Shown: positions 1 through 4,624, numbered from the stretch's first letter. The stretch is DNA of 7,302 bases from Candidatus Woesearchaeota archaeon (GCA_016177315.1 JACOVN010000028.1:1-7302); one strand, 5' to 3'. The notes: a model not told the origin generated them from the letters alone. Program-made: numbers and translations.

Positions 1-603
1 CCTTGTCTTTCCAATCTTATCCTCAATCCCTTCTGCTTCGTGTACATGCCCGCAGAGAAGCAAATCTGGCTGGAATTGCTCCACTGCCTTTCTCACTCCT
101 TCAGAGCCTGGGAAGAGCTGGGTGAAGTGCTCCATCTTGCTGCCAGAAGGATGGACATGCGTTACCATGATCTTCTTCTTCAAATCCCTGATTTTATCAT
201 AGCCGTACTGCAATAAATCCAAGGTTTCTTTATCGGTTATAATGTGAGGCCCGATATTTGCTAATCCGCAGCCAAAAAGTCCAACATCCCCATACTTGGC
301 AAAATAGCCATGGAGATTCTTGACACCATAGGCTTCTGCGAGAAAATCTGCTGTTGCCATGCTCTCATGGTTGCCTGGAACAAACAGCACTCTCTTGTTT
401 CTCTTCAGGAAAGGGCCGATAATGCCTTCTGTGGATTGCTCAAAATGGGTTAAATCACCACAAAGTACAACTAAATCCACCTGTTCCTGCTCAGCCTTCT
501 CTGCAAGCTTCTGTACCAGCCTGGTATCTCCATGGATATCACTGGCTGCTAAAATCCTCAATCCCTTCTTCTGCTTTTTCTCTTCCATTTTTCTCTTTTC
601 CAT
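1..603 (-). CDS. Metallophosphoesterase (calcineurin-like), C-terminus cut by window edge
   Basis: The 201 codons visible run off the left edge. The metallophosphoesterase signatures appear in order: ASDIHGD at residues 20-26 (D22, H24), CGDLTH at 48-53 (D50), GNHE at 77-80 (N78, H79), VTHVHP at 148-152 and CGHVHE at 184-189 (H186, H188). These are the usual ligands of a dinuclear metal centre, so hydrolysis of a phosphoester is expected, but the substrate cannot be told from sequence. It resembles the archaeal Icc-related phosphoesterases. There is no signal peptide; the lysine/glutamate-rich N-terminus (1-13) is cytoplasmic in character. The start at 603 follows the YrdC-like stop by 3 bp and has GGAAAGG six bases upstream inside the end of that gene. 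It is therefore probably translated from the same transcript. Met6 is an alternative start with a poorer ribosome site. Family assignment is secure. Confidence 0.93.
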   Translation of the reverse strand, partial: MEKRKMEEKKQKKGLRILAASDIHGDTRLVQKLAEKAEQEQVDLVVLCGDLTHFEQSTEGIIGPFLKRNKRVLFVPGNHESMATADFLAEAYGVKNLHGYFAKYGDVGLFGCGLANIGPHIITDKETLDLLQYGYDKIRDLKKKIMVTHVHPSGSKMEHFTQLFPGSEGVRKAVEQFQPDLLLCGHVHEAEGIEDKIGKTR

Positions 604-606
604 AGT

Positions 607-1176
607 TTACCTTTCCTGTAGTTCTTCTTTATTGTTCTCCAAACGAATGATGGTGGAAGGTTTTCCTTTCATTTCCCCCTCATCCACAAAGAAAATAACT
701 TCCTTTTTAATGCTTTCCTCCAAATCCTCCAGTTTGGTTAAAAAAGGCATCCCTGTCTTATTCACACTGGTCGTAACAATGGGAACTTCCAATTCCGCAA
801 CAATATCCTTGATCCAGTGATTTGGGATTCTTACTCCCAGCGTATGGGAGAAGGAAACATTCTTTGCTACACCATGCATGCTCCGCAATGGCAAGACAAG
901 AGTATACGGTCCTGGAAGTTTTTCGACCCAGTCCTTGGCTTTTCCTTCCACAATGCAGTTTTCCATAATCCATTCCTTGCTTGGCGCTATAATGGAAAAA
1001 GGGCCTTGCTGCTTTTCCTTGATCTCCCTTATCTTGGCAACAGCCTCTTCCAGCTCTGCATTGCAGCCAATGCCATAAATGGTGTCTGTGGGGTAGATAA
1101 AAATAGCTCCATCTAGGATTTTCTGGAAATACTCGTATTTCTGGTGCAAGAGCATTGCTTTGGTTAGGATTTGCAT
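607..1176 (-). CDS. Sua5/YciO/YrdC-domain protein, probable threonylcarbamoyl-AMP synthase
   Basis: At 189 residues this is a stand-alone YrdC-type domain without the extra C-terminal Sua5 domain. Visible motifs are YPTDTIYGIGC (28-38), REIK (50-53), PGPYT (88-92), GVRIPNH (114-120), TSVNKTGMP (136-144) and GKPSTII (171-177). In the family these line the ATP/threonine/bicarbonate cleft that makes threonylcarbamoyl-AMP. That product is the donor which the Kae1/KEOPS complex uses to form t6A37 on ANN-decoding tRNAs. Oddity: the usual K-x-R-(3-4)-P loop is replaced by IKEKQQGPFS, so the conserved Arg is Lys and the loop is about one residue short. A YciO-like paralogue with another role is therefore possible. 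The first Met is chosen because a TATA box lies about 30 bp upstream, predicting a leader of only about 4 nt. It is first in a unit with the phosphoesterase downstream. Confidence 0.88.
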   Translation of the reverse strand: MQILTKAMLLHQKYEYFQKILDGAIFIYPTDTIYGIGCNAELEEAVAKIREIKEKQQGPFSIIAPSKEWIMENCIVEGKAKDWVEKLPGPYTLVLPLRSMHGVAKNVSFSHTLGVRIPNHWIKDIVAELEVPIVTTSVNKTGMPFLTKLEDLEESIKKEVIFFVDEGEMKGKPSTIIRLENNKEELQER

Positions 1177-1202
1177 ACAACCACCACATATTCCTGCTAA
1201 AG

Positions 1203-1210
1203 GTTATAAA
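1203..1210 (-). promoter_or_regulatory. TATA box of the YrdC-like gene
   Basis: On the minus strand this reads TTTATAAC, centred 30.5 bp before the ATG at 1176. With transcription starting about 26 bp downstream, the leader would be about 4 nt, consistent with leaderless or near-leaderless translation. It lies in the short gap after the 3' end of the variable protein gene. Confidence 0.55.
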
Positions 1211-1233
1211 TGTTGGGATGAGAATGTAAAAAC

Positions 1234-1956
1234 TTATCTCCTTTGCGCTGCGCGCTGCACTCTTTGTTCTAAATTTGGCGCGCTCGCTTCGCTCGCGCTC
1301 TCACGTACCCCAACCAAACGAGCATCCCTGCCGTCCAAACGCCTCCTGTCGACGGCATTCGACCCGTAGTCGAGCCCGTCCAGGACCCACGCCCGCAAGC
1401 TTGGCTCTGTCTCTCCTAGAACATAAATACCCATAGCAGAATCATATTGCCATCTTCGTTTGCCCTCTGCAAAAACCATATCTCTGTATTCACGGAGTAA
1501 AGCTTTATCTCCTCTTGCTAATGCTCTCCAAACTGGATGATTCAGAACTTGTCTCTTAGAAAGCGAATCATTGAGACCTGCTTTTTCTAATCTTTCTCGA
1601 GTAAATTCTTCTCCTTCTAATGCAGCATATTCCTCTGGAGTAAGCACTAAAGCGCCATTTCGCAAGGAACTTTGAGGAGTAATACCTAGAAGTAAAGGTG
1701 CTTCTCGTACAACTTTGACCCCATTTCCATGGTAAGCAATTCCGTCAGGAGTGTCCAAGTAATAATCGTGCCAGCCTTCCATAAGGTAGGCTCTTAGCTC
1801 TGAATCTTTAGTTTCAAAAGCATCCAATCGTGCTTTCATAATCTCTGCGGTAGAAAGCGGTCTCAGAGCAGCTGCCCGTAATGCTGGCATTGCGTCAATG
1901 TATCGGCCTTCCTTGATATCATATTTCCCTGGAGGATTTAATTGAGATGCGTTCAT
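1234..1956 (-). CDS. Putative DGR target (variable) protein with C-terminal variable region
   Basis: 240 residues, no signal peptide or membrane helix. Residues 1-180 have ordinary AT-leaning codons. They carry segments such as GALVLTPEEY (101-110), NHPVWRALARGD (139-150) and MVFAEGKRRW (160-169), which from memory recur in DPANN hypothetical proteins. From about residue 186 the DNA turns GC-rich and reads SLRAW, then a stretch with L195, S199, A201 and L207, and ends ARLVGVRE (212-219). This matches the remembered layout of C-type-lectin-fold targets of diversity-generating retroelements: fixed scaffold positions separated by residues such as D, Y, N, G and V. Most candidate variable codons are NNC (GTC, GAC, TAC, GGC), as expected from AAC codons in an adenine-mutagenised template. 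A hairpin follows directly. The tail (220-240) is low-complexity A/S/E/Q/R and may be eroded. No reverse transcriptase or template repeat is in view. Start: TATA box 27.5 bp upstream, no ribosome site. The ORF is certain; the DGR role is inference. Confidence 0.62.
   Translation of the reverse strand: MNASQLNPPGKYDIKEGRYIDAMPALRAAALRPLSTAEIMKARLDAFETKDSELRAYLMEGWHDYYLDTPDGIAYHGNGVKVVREAPLLLGITPQSSLRNGALVLTPEEYAALEGEEFTRERLEKAGLNDSLSKRQVLNHPVWRALARGDKALLREYRDMVFAEGKRRWQYDSAMGIYVLGETEPSLRAWVLDGLDYGSNAVDRRRLDGRDARLVGVRESASEASAPNLEQRVQRAAQRR
1278..1298 (-). repeat. GC-rich hairpin immediately downstream of the variable region
   Basis: A 21-nt element within the reading frame (residues about 220-227). 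The outer arms GCGCG/CGCGC pair over 5 bp, then come tandem G-A mismatches, two further G-C pairs and a 3-nt loop. It also contains the direct repeat CGCTCGC-TT-CGCTCGC. It begins about 8 nt after the end of the candidate VR, where known DGRs (for example the Bordetella phage) carry a stem-loop that aids retrohoming. It could instead be simple low-complexity coding sequence. Confidence 0.5.
1306..1400 (-). other. Candidate DGR variable region (VR)
   Basis: Encodes residues about 187-217 of the 240-residue protein. It is clearly richer in G+C than the rest of that gene. Codons for V191, D193, D196, Y197, V202, D203, D208 and G209 all end in C, with N200 AAT, while scaffold codons such as AGG, CGT and TTG do not follow that rule. 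This fits a variable region whose template carries AAC at those sites. The boundaries are approximate, because they can only be fixed by aligning a template repeat that lies outside the window. Confidence 0.5.
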
Positions 1957-1979
1957 GGTACAGTGGAGGGAAGAACTAG

Positions 1980-1987
1980 TATATAAA
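1980..1987 (-). promoter_or_regulatory. TATA box of the putative variable protein
   Basis: Minus strand TTTATATA, centred 27.5 bp before the ATG at 1956, so transcription would begin at or within a base or two of the start codon. No Shine-Dalgarno sequence precedes the ATG, in keeping with a leaderless message. Confidence 0.65.
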
Positions 1988-1999
1988 GTTTTCTATTTT

Positions 2000-2019
2000 T
2001 TACCACTAATTAATGGTAA
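2000..2019. promoter_or_regulatory. TTACCA-N8-TGGTAA dyad, possible operator
   Basis: A perfect 6-bp inverted repeat with an 8-bp AT-only-but-one spacer. It sits 12 bp upstream of the TATA box of the variable protein gene and just after the T-tract of the small-ORF terminator. The position suits a regulator-binding site for the variable gene. It is not followed by a T-run on either strand, so it is a poor terminator. Confidence 0.35.
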
Positions 2020-2049
2020 GAGAAAGAGAAAACCGCCCTTGCGAGCGGT
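2018..2049 (-). terminator. Stem-loop plus T-rich tract ending the small-ORF transcript
   Basis: On the minus strand ACCGCTC (2049-2043) pairs with GGGCGGT (2038-2032) over 7 bp with one G-T wobble. The loop is GCAA, a GNRA tetraloop. It is followed by a T/C tract with runs of T at 2031-2018. The stem begins on the last base of the TGA stop codon of the second small ORF, so it terminates that unit cleanly. Confidence 0.6.
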
Positions 2050-2201
2050 CAGTTCTTGAGGTTCTCCAGCCTTACCCTTTGCTGGAAGTAAAAGAGGTCT
2101 AAGAAGTCGATTCTGGCCTTATAGGCTTGCCAATCCAGGTACTGCGTGGAAATAGAAGGTTGGAATTTTTCCCTGCATCGCTGGAATTTTGAAAAAAACA
2201 T
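2049..2201 (-). CDS. Small ORF B, 50 aa, unknown
   Basis: Fifty residues starting MFFSKFQRCREKF and ending RVRLENLKN; I do not recognise it. The composition (many aromatic, basic and Q/L residues) suggests helices. A strong purine-rich ribosome site (GGAGGGGGTGG) lies just before the ATG. A GTG two codons earlier is an alternative start. Its stop codon touches the terminator hairpin. It is in the same reading frame as small ORF A, separated only by TAG and five codons (GEGVV). The pair may therefore be two small genes with reinitiation, or one 84-codon gene broken by an amber mutation. Codon usage looks like that of the neighbours. Confidence 0.4.
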   Translation of the reverse strand: MFFSKFQRCREKFQPSISTQYLDWQAYKARIDFLDLFYFQQRVRLENLKN

Positions 2202-2216
2202 AACCACCCCCTCCCC

Positions 2217-2303
2217 CTATTTTGGTGTCGAGATTCGCTTGATTTGCTGAAAGAAAAGCTGTTCAATGGTTTGAACATCCAAAGCAATGTTGGTTGATTC
2301 CAT
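2217..2303 (-). CDS. Small ORF A, 28 aa, unknown
   Basis: Twenty-eight residues (MESTNIALDVQTIEQLFF followed by QQIKRISTPK), then TAG. Expression signals are good: a TATA box centred 47.5 bp upstream predicts a leader of about 21 nt, and GAGGTGA lies 5 nt before the ATG. No family is recognised; the middle could form an amphipathic helix. It may be the N-terminal part of a single protein with small ORF B, since the downstream frame stays open past the TAG for 55 further codons. Confidence 0.45.
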   Translation of the reverse strand: MESTNIALDVQTIEQLFFQQIKRISTPK

Positions 2304-2346
2304 GGCTCTCACCTCTTCTCTCTATCCTTCTTCTTGTCTTTCCTTG

Positions 2347-2354
2347 TTTATAAG
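2347..2354 (-). promoter_or_regulatory. TATA box of the small-ORF unit
   Basis: Minus strand CTTATAAA, 47.5 bp before the ATG at 2303. The predicted start near 2324 leaves a leader of about 21 nt that includes GAGGTGA. This is the only clearly leadered first gene in the window. The core TTATAA is self-complementary, so plus-strand firing is conceivable. Confidence 0.5.
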
Positions 2355-2368
2355 CCTCACACGCATAC

Positions 2369-2447
2369 CTGTCCAGTGACCTGTGAGCAGGGAAGATGCC
2401 GAATCTCCAAGAAGAAAGAGGAAAGAAAGCTGGAGAGCACTGGCCAG
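2369..2447. other. Potential three-way-junction structure in intergenic DNA
   Basis: Three nested pairings can be drawn. P1 is CTG-t-CCAGTG (2369-2378) with CACTGG-c-CAG (2438-2447), nine pairs around one mismatch. P2 is CCTG/CAGG (2380-2391) with a TGAG loop. P3 is TCTCCA/TGGAGA (2404-2409 with 2431-2436), closing a 21-nt purine-rich loop. It could be a small RNA or a leader element, but no TATA box on either strand starts a transcript neatly at its edge. No known RNA family is recognised. I see no coding potential here. Confidence 0.3.
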
Positions 2448-2459
2448 AGCGAAAGAAAA

Positions 2460-2467
2460 TTAATATA
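2460..2467 (+). promoter_or_regulatory. TATA box of the acylphosphatase gene
   Basis: TTAATATA centred 26.5 bp before the ATG at 2490 with a purine-rich stretch just upstream (possible BRE). Predicts a leaderless transcript, meaning the structured region at 2369-2447 would lie outside the mRNA. Confidence 0.65.
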
Positions 2468-2489
2468 GGGAAAAGCTCTGAAGTAAGGC

Positions 2490-2768
2490 ATGGCTAAGCA
2501 GTGCTTGCGCATCATCATTGCTGGAGAGGTTCAGGGCGTAAGCTTCCGTTACTATGCCAGACAGCAAGCTAAGGCATTGGGCATCACTGGTTTTGTCCAG
2601 AATTCGCCGGATGGTTCTGTGGAAATTGTTGCAGAGGGAGAAACCAAGGCATTGCAGAAATTTCTGGCCTGGTGCAAAAAAGGACCTCCCAAGGCCATAG
2701 TGAATAAGGTAAGGGTAACAGAAAAACCATTTCAAGGCATATTCTCAACCTTTATTATGCGTACCTAG
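2490..2768 (+). CDS. acyP: Acylphosphatase
   Basis: The 92-residue length is standard for the family. The first signature GEVQGVSFR lies at 12-20, with catalytic Arg20 and the phosphate-binding loop. The second, GFVQNSPDGSVEIVAEGE (34-51), carries catalytic Asn38. These residues define the ferredoxin-like alpha/beta enzyme that hydrolyses carboxyl-phosphate bonds in acyl phosphates such as acetyl phosphate or carbamoyl phosphate. It is a soluble cytoplasmic protein with no targeting signal. It is monocistronic, with its own TATA box at leaderless spacing. It converges on the membrane-anchored protein gene, and its TAG stop overlaps that gene's stop in a shared CTAG. Confidence 0.95.
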   Translation: MAKQCLRIIIAGEVQGVSFRYYARQQAKALGITGFVQNSPDGSVEIVAEGETKALQKFLAWCKKGPPKAIVNKVRVTEKPFQGIFSTFIMRT

Positions 2769-3415
2769 AGCAGCTTGCAGTTGCTTCCTTCCACCTTAAA
2801 GGTGTCTTTTGCTGTCAAAAGGATCTTATTGGTATCAGCATCCCGCAGATCGATTTTAATATTCTTCACCGTGTTTAAATTTTCCAGAAGGGAATTTCCA
2901 ATAGTTGCGGTCTTTACCTCTCGCTGCAAAATATCTCGTCTCAGAACCGTTCCTGCATCAATTCTACCAAGCCGGACAGGGTCATCTCCGGTAATGGGTG
3001 TATCTTTGGAGACCTCTTCATTCGTAGTATCCCAAATATAAACATCCAGCGCCCCGACAAAACCGCTCTTTTGATTATCCACCTCAATGGAGACAGTTTT
3101 AACTTTTGCAAGGGTATTGTTCCCGCTTGTCTTCAATTCACAACCAACACCCTTAATGCCAAAGTTCAAAGTTCCAGAGAGACTCTTCTGTTCCTGTTCC
3201 GGCTCTCGAGGCGGCGGTAACGGTGCCGGCTCTCGGTCCGGTTCTGGTGCTACAACCATTTCCTGTGGCTCTTCTTCCTCTACCACTCCTGCACTTCCAT
3301 CCGGGCATTTCTGGAAATAGACAACTACCAAGGCAATGAGGAGAATGAGGATAATGACAATCCAGATAATTCTTTCCAGGTATTGTGCCCTAATCTTAAC
3401 GGTTAAGTCATCCAT
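2765..3415 (-). CDS. Membrane-anchored protein with extracellular beta-rich domain, unknown function
   Basis: 216 residues. A short N-terminal segment (1-15, basic/acidic mix) leads into one hydrophobic helix at 16-34. A linker rich in Glu and Pro (46-77) follows, then a domain from about 79 to the end with alternating hydrophobic residues and Asp/Asn/Thr typical of beta sandwiches. C92 and C213 bracket that domain and could form a disulfide; C37 lies just outside the membrane. The charge pattern around the helix does not settle topology, but the Pro/Glu stalk suggests the C-terminal domain faces outside. I recognise no named family. Similar single-anchor proteins are common in DPANN archaea. 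Start: TATA box centred 26.5 bp upstream, leaderless. Confidence 0.85.
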   Translation of the reverse strand: MDDLTVKIRAQYLERIIWIVIILILLIALVVVYFQKCPDGSAGVVEEEEPQEMVVAPEPDREPAPLPPPREPEQEQKSLSGTLNFGIKGVGCELKTSGNNTLAKVKTVSIEVDNQKSGFVGALDVYIWDTTNEEVSKDTPITGDDPVRLGRIDAGTVLRRDILQREVKTATIGNSLLENLNTVKNIKIDLRDADTNKILLTAKDTFKVEGSNCKLL

Positions 3416-3437
3416 CCAGTACGTGGCTATCCTACCA

Positions 3438-3445
3438 TATTTAAA
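3438..3445 (-). promoter_or_regulatory. TATA box of the membrane-anchored protein gene
   Basis: Minus strand TTTAAATA, centred 26.5 bp before the ATG at 3415; same octamer and spacing as the dUTPase promoter. It sits 7 bp after the stop of the small ORF that follows dUTPase, so readthrough from dut could add to transcription. Confidence 0.65.
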
Positions 3446-3452
3446 TTTTTTC

Positions 3453-3548
3453 CTAGTTGGTAGGCTCCTCCTGGCTCTCTGCCTCCGGCTCTAGAAATTC
3501 CTGGAGCTTTTTGCACCGCTGCTGTTCTCTATAGCTAATCACCATCAT
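3453..3548 (-). CDS. Small ORF downstream of dUTPase, 31 aa, unknown
   Basis: Begins MMVISYREQQRCKKLQEF and ends in a Glu-rich tail (EPEAESQEEPTN). GAGGTGAT lies directly at the double ATG, so the real start may be the second ATG (3545) or the GTG at 3542. It is 21 bp after the dUTPase stop in the same orientation and so probably shares that transcript. The amphipathic, charged composition is compatible with a small soluble peptide. No family is recognised, and such a short frame could be chance; the ribosome site is the best support. Confidence 0.4.
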   Translation of the reverse strand: MMVISYREQQRCKKLQEFLEPEAESQEEPTN

Positions 3549-3569
3549 CACCTCTTTTTTCCGCTTTCG

Positions 3570-3992
3570 TTAGTGTAAACCAGTACTTCCAAACCCTCTC
3601 TCTCCTCGTATCGTTTCCGGAAGTTCCTTGCTCTCCACAATTTCCACTCTGGCTATAGGCTGGACAAGCATCTGGGCTATCTTTTGGTTTTTCCTGATGT
3701 TATAAACCTTATCTCCAAAATTCTTCAATACTACCAAGATTTCGCCTCTATAGCCGCTATCGACGACTCCCGCCAAGGTATGGAGGGATTCCCTGGCCAA
3801 GCCAGATTTGTCCTTGATAATGCCAACATGGCCTTCTGGAATTGCCATCTTAATGCCAGTAGGAACAAGAACAGTTTCTTGTGGTGGTATCGTGAGGTCG
3901 GATGCAGCGTAGAGATCCAGGCCTGCATCTCCTTGGTGTGCGTAGCAGGGGAGTTTTCCTCCATTGAGACGCTGCACGAGAAGCTTAGCCAT
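3570..3992 (-). CDS. dut: Deoxyuridine 5'-triphosphate nucleotidohydrolase (dUTPase)
   Basis: 140 residues with all five trimeric dUTPase motifs: I AGLDLYAA (23-30, D26), II DKSGLA (61-66), III GVVDSGYRGEI (75-85, D78 as general base, Y81 for uracil/deoxyribose discrimination), IV NIRKNQKIAQMLV (98-110) and V RGERGFGSTG (129-138). Motif V is the glycine-rich C-terminal arm that closes over the phosphates of a neighbouring subunit. It cleaves dUTP to dUMP and pyrophosphate, keeping uracil out of DNA and supplying dUMP for thymidylate synthesis. Absence of the dCTP-deaminase hallmark residues and the 140-residue length favour dUTPase over Dcd. Leaderless start with the TATA box 26.5 bp upstream; a 31-residue ORF follows in the same direction. 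Confidence 0.96.
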   Translation of the reverse strand: MAKLLVQRLNGGKLPCYAHQGDAGLDLYAASDLTIPPQETVLVPTGIKMAIPEGHVGIIKDKSGLARESLHTLAGVVDSGYRGEILVVLKNFGDKVYNIRKNQKIAQMLVQPIARVEIVESKELPETIRGERGFGSTGLH

Positions 3993-4014
3993 GTAAAAAT
4001 CAAAGCAGAGAAGT

Positions 4015-4022
4015 TATTTAAA
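4015..4022 (-). promoter_or_regulatory. TATA box of dut
   Basis: Minus strand TTTAAATA centred 26.5 bp before the ATG at 3992. A second AT-rich element (AATATATAA at 4051-4059) lies farther upstream and might give a longer transcript, but no ribosome site would serve it. Confidence 0.65.
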
Positions 4023-4066
4023 GAATGTGGAGATAGAATATAGGGAAGACAATATATAAGTTGCAC

Positions 4067-4567
4067 TCATTGCTTTCCACCTGGTGGTTGAATGATCGAA
4101 ATGAGCTGATCCTGGAGGATTTCCTCTGTCGCTGCATCCACCTTCACATTCAGAGTTTTGAAGGTTTGTGTGATGTACGTTACATTATACACCTGGCCCA
4201 TATCCAGGTGCTGGAGAATGGCAATCCTTTTGATTGGGATTTCTAGGGGGTACTTCAACTTCTGGAGAATGGCTACTTTCTCCAGGCAGGAGGCTAAATC
4301 AACCTTAACCTTCTCCAGGTGAAGCTCAAGAACTTTTGAGCCAGGAGCCTTGAATACTTTCTCTGGCGGAATGAGGATGATCTCCTCTCCGAGTTGGAAG
4401 GTGGTAACAGCATCTTCCTTTTCGTCATAGAAGCCAACCTGCCATTCCCTCTGTTGTTGATCAATAGCGGCAAAGAGGAAGGAGAGGAATGCGGTAGGAT
4501 ATTTTTTCTTCCATTGCTGAAAAATGTGGCTGTTCTCCACCGCTTCCAAAATCTCTTGGACTTCCAT
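4067..4567 (-). CDS. Conserved-looking protein of unknown function, 166 aa
   Basis: A cytoplasmic protein with no signal or membrane helix. The N-terminal half has an amphipathic helix (1-20) and a strand-like segment, WQVGFYDEKEDAVTTF (42-57). The C-terminal half reads LKYPLEIPIKRIAILQ (104-119) and VYNVTYITQTFKTLNVKV (126-143). I recall similar proteins from Woesearchaeota-like genomes, but with no assigned function, and have not searched. The alternating helix and antiparallel-strand pattern suggests a small alpha/beta domain. The single Cys (C94) argues against metal binding. It is divergent from the RIO1 gene with 79 bp between start codons, and its leaderless start is fixed by a TATA box 26.5 bp upstream. 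Confidence 0.8.
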   Translation of the reverse strand: MEVQEILEAVENSHIFQQWKKKYPTAFLSFLFAAIDQQQREWQVGFYDEKEDAVTTFQLGEEIILIPPEKVFKAPGSKVLELHLEKVKVDLASCLEKVAILQKLKYPLEIPIKRIAILQHLDMGQVYNVTYITQTFKTLNVKVDAATEEILQDQLISIIQPPGGKQ

Positions 4568-4573
4568 GATTCT

Positions 4574-4587
4574 ATGCTGAGCATGCT
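4574..4587. repeat. Overlapping palindromes in the core promoter of the 166-aa protein
   Basis: ATGCT-g-AGCAT (4574-4584) overlaps AGCATGCT (4580-4587). Both lie between the TATA box and the predicted transcription start of the minus-strand gene, a position where a bound protein would block initiation. Short palindromes can arise by chance. Confidence 0.25.
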
Positions 4588-4589
4588 TC

Positions 4590-4597
4590 TATTTAAG
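4590..4597 (-). promoter_or_regulatory. TATA box of the 166-aa protein gene
   Basis: Minus strand CTTAAATA centred 26.5 bp before the ATG at 4567. It is 19 bp from the RIO1 TATA box on the other strand, so the two divergent promoters are nearly back to back and may compete for factors. Confidence 0.65.
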
Positions 4598-4616
4598 GTT
4601 TTGCTGTGCACGAACA

Positions 4617-4624
4617 TTTTTAAA
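4617..4624 (+). promoter_or_regulatory. TATA box of the RIO1-type kinase gene
   Basis: TTTTTAAA centred 26.5 bp before the ATG at 4647, the same spacing as other leaderless genes here. This decides the start: the TTG at 4638 would lie upstream of the predicted transcription start. Confidence 0.65.

Noticed and set aside
758..1189. Open frame on the minus strand overlapping the YrdC-like gene
   Set aside because: It is a shifted frame over a well-supported enzyme gene and has an erratic composition rich in W, H and C.
2217..2219. TAG decoded as pyrrolysine
   Set aside because: Nothing in the window indicates pyrrolysine use, and no PYLIS-like or methylamine methyltransferase context is present; tandem small genes or a nonsense mutation is simpler.
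2268..2280. GGTTTGAACATCC as a tRNA T-arm
   Set aside because: No matching acceptor stem, anticodon or D-arm at the required distances; it falls inside small ORF A.
2099..2287. 62-codon minus-strand open frame in the 1957-2489 gap
   Set aside because: It overlaps the two small ORFs in another frame, has no ribosome site and a less protein-like composition; the frame with TATA box and GAGGTGA is preferred.
2375..2445. Fragments GGGAAG and GAATC resembling pieces of a cobalamin riboswitch
   Set aside because: The B12 box and the core junction are missing, and the element would lie upstream of the predicted leaderless start of acylphosphatase.
4051..4060. AATATATAAG as a promoter for a plus-strand gene
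   Set aside because: No credible plus-strand gene follows; the frame there is antisense to the 166-aa protein. It may at most be an upstream promoter of dut on the minus strand.
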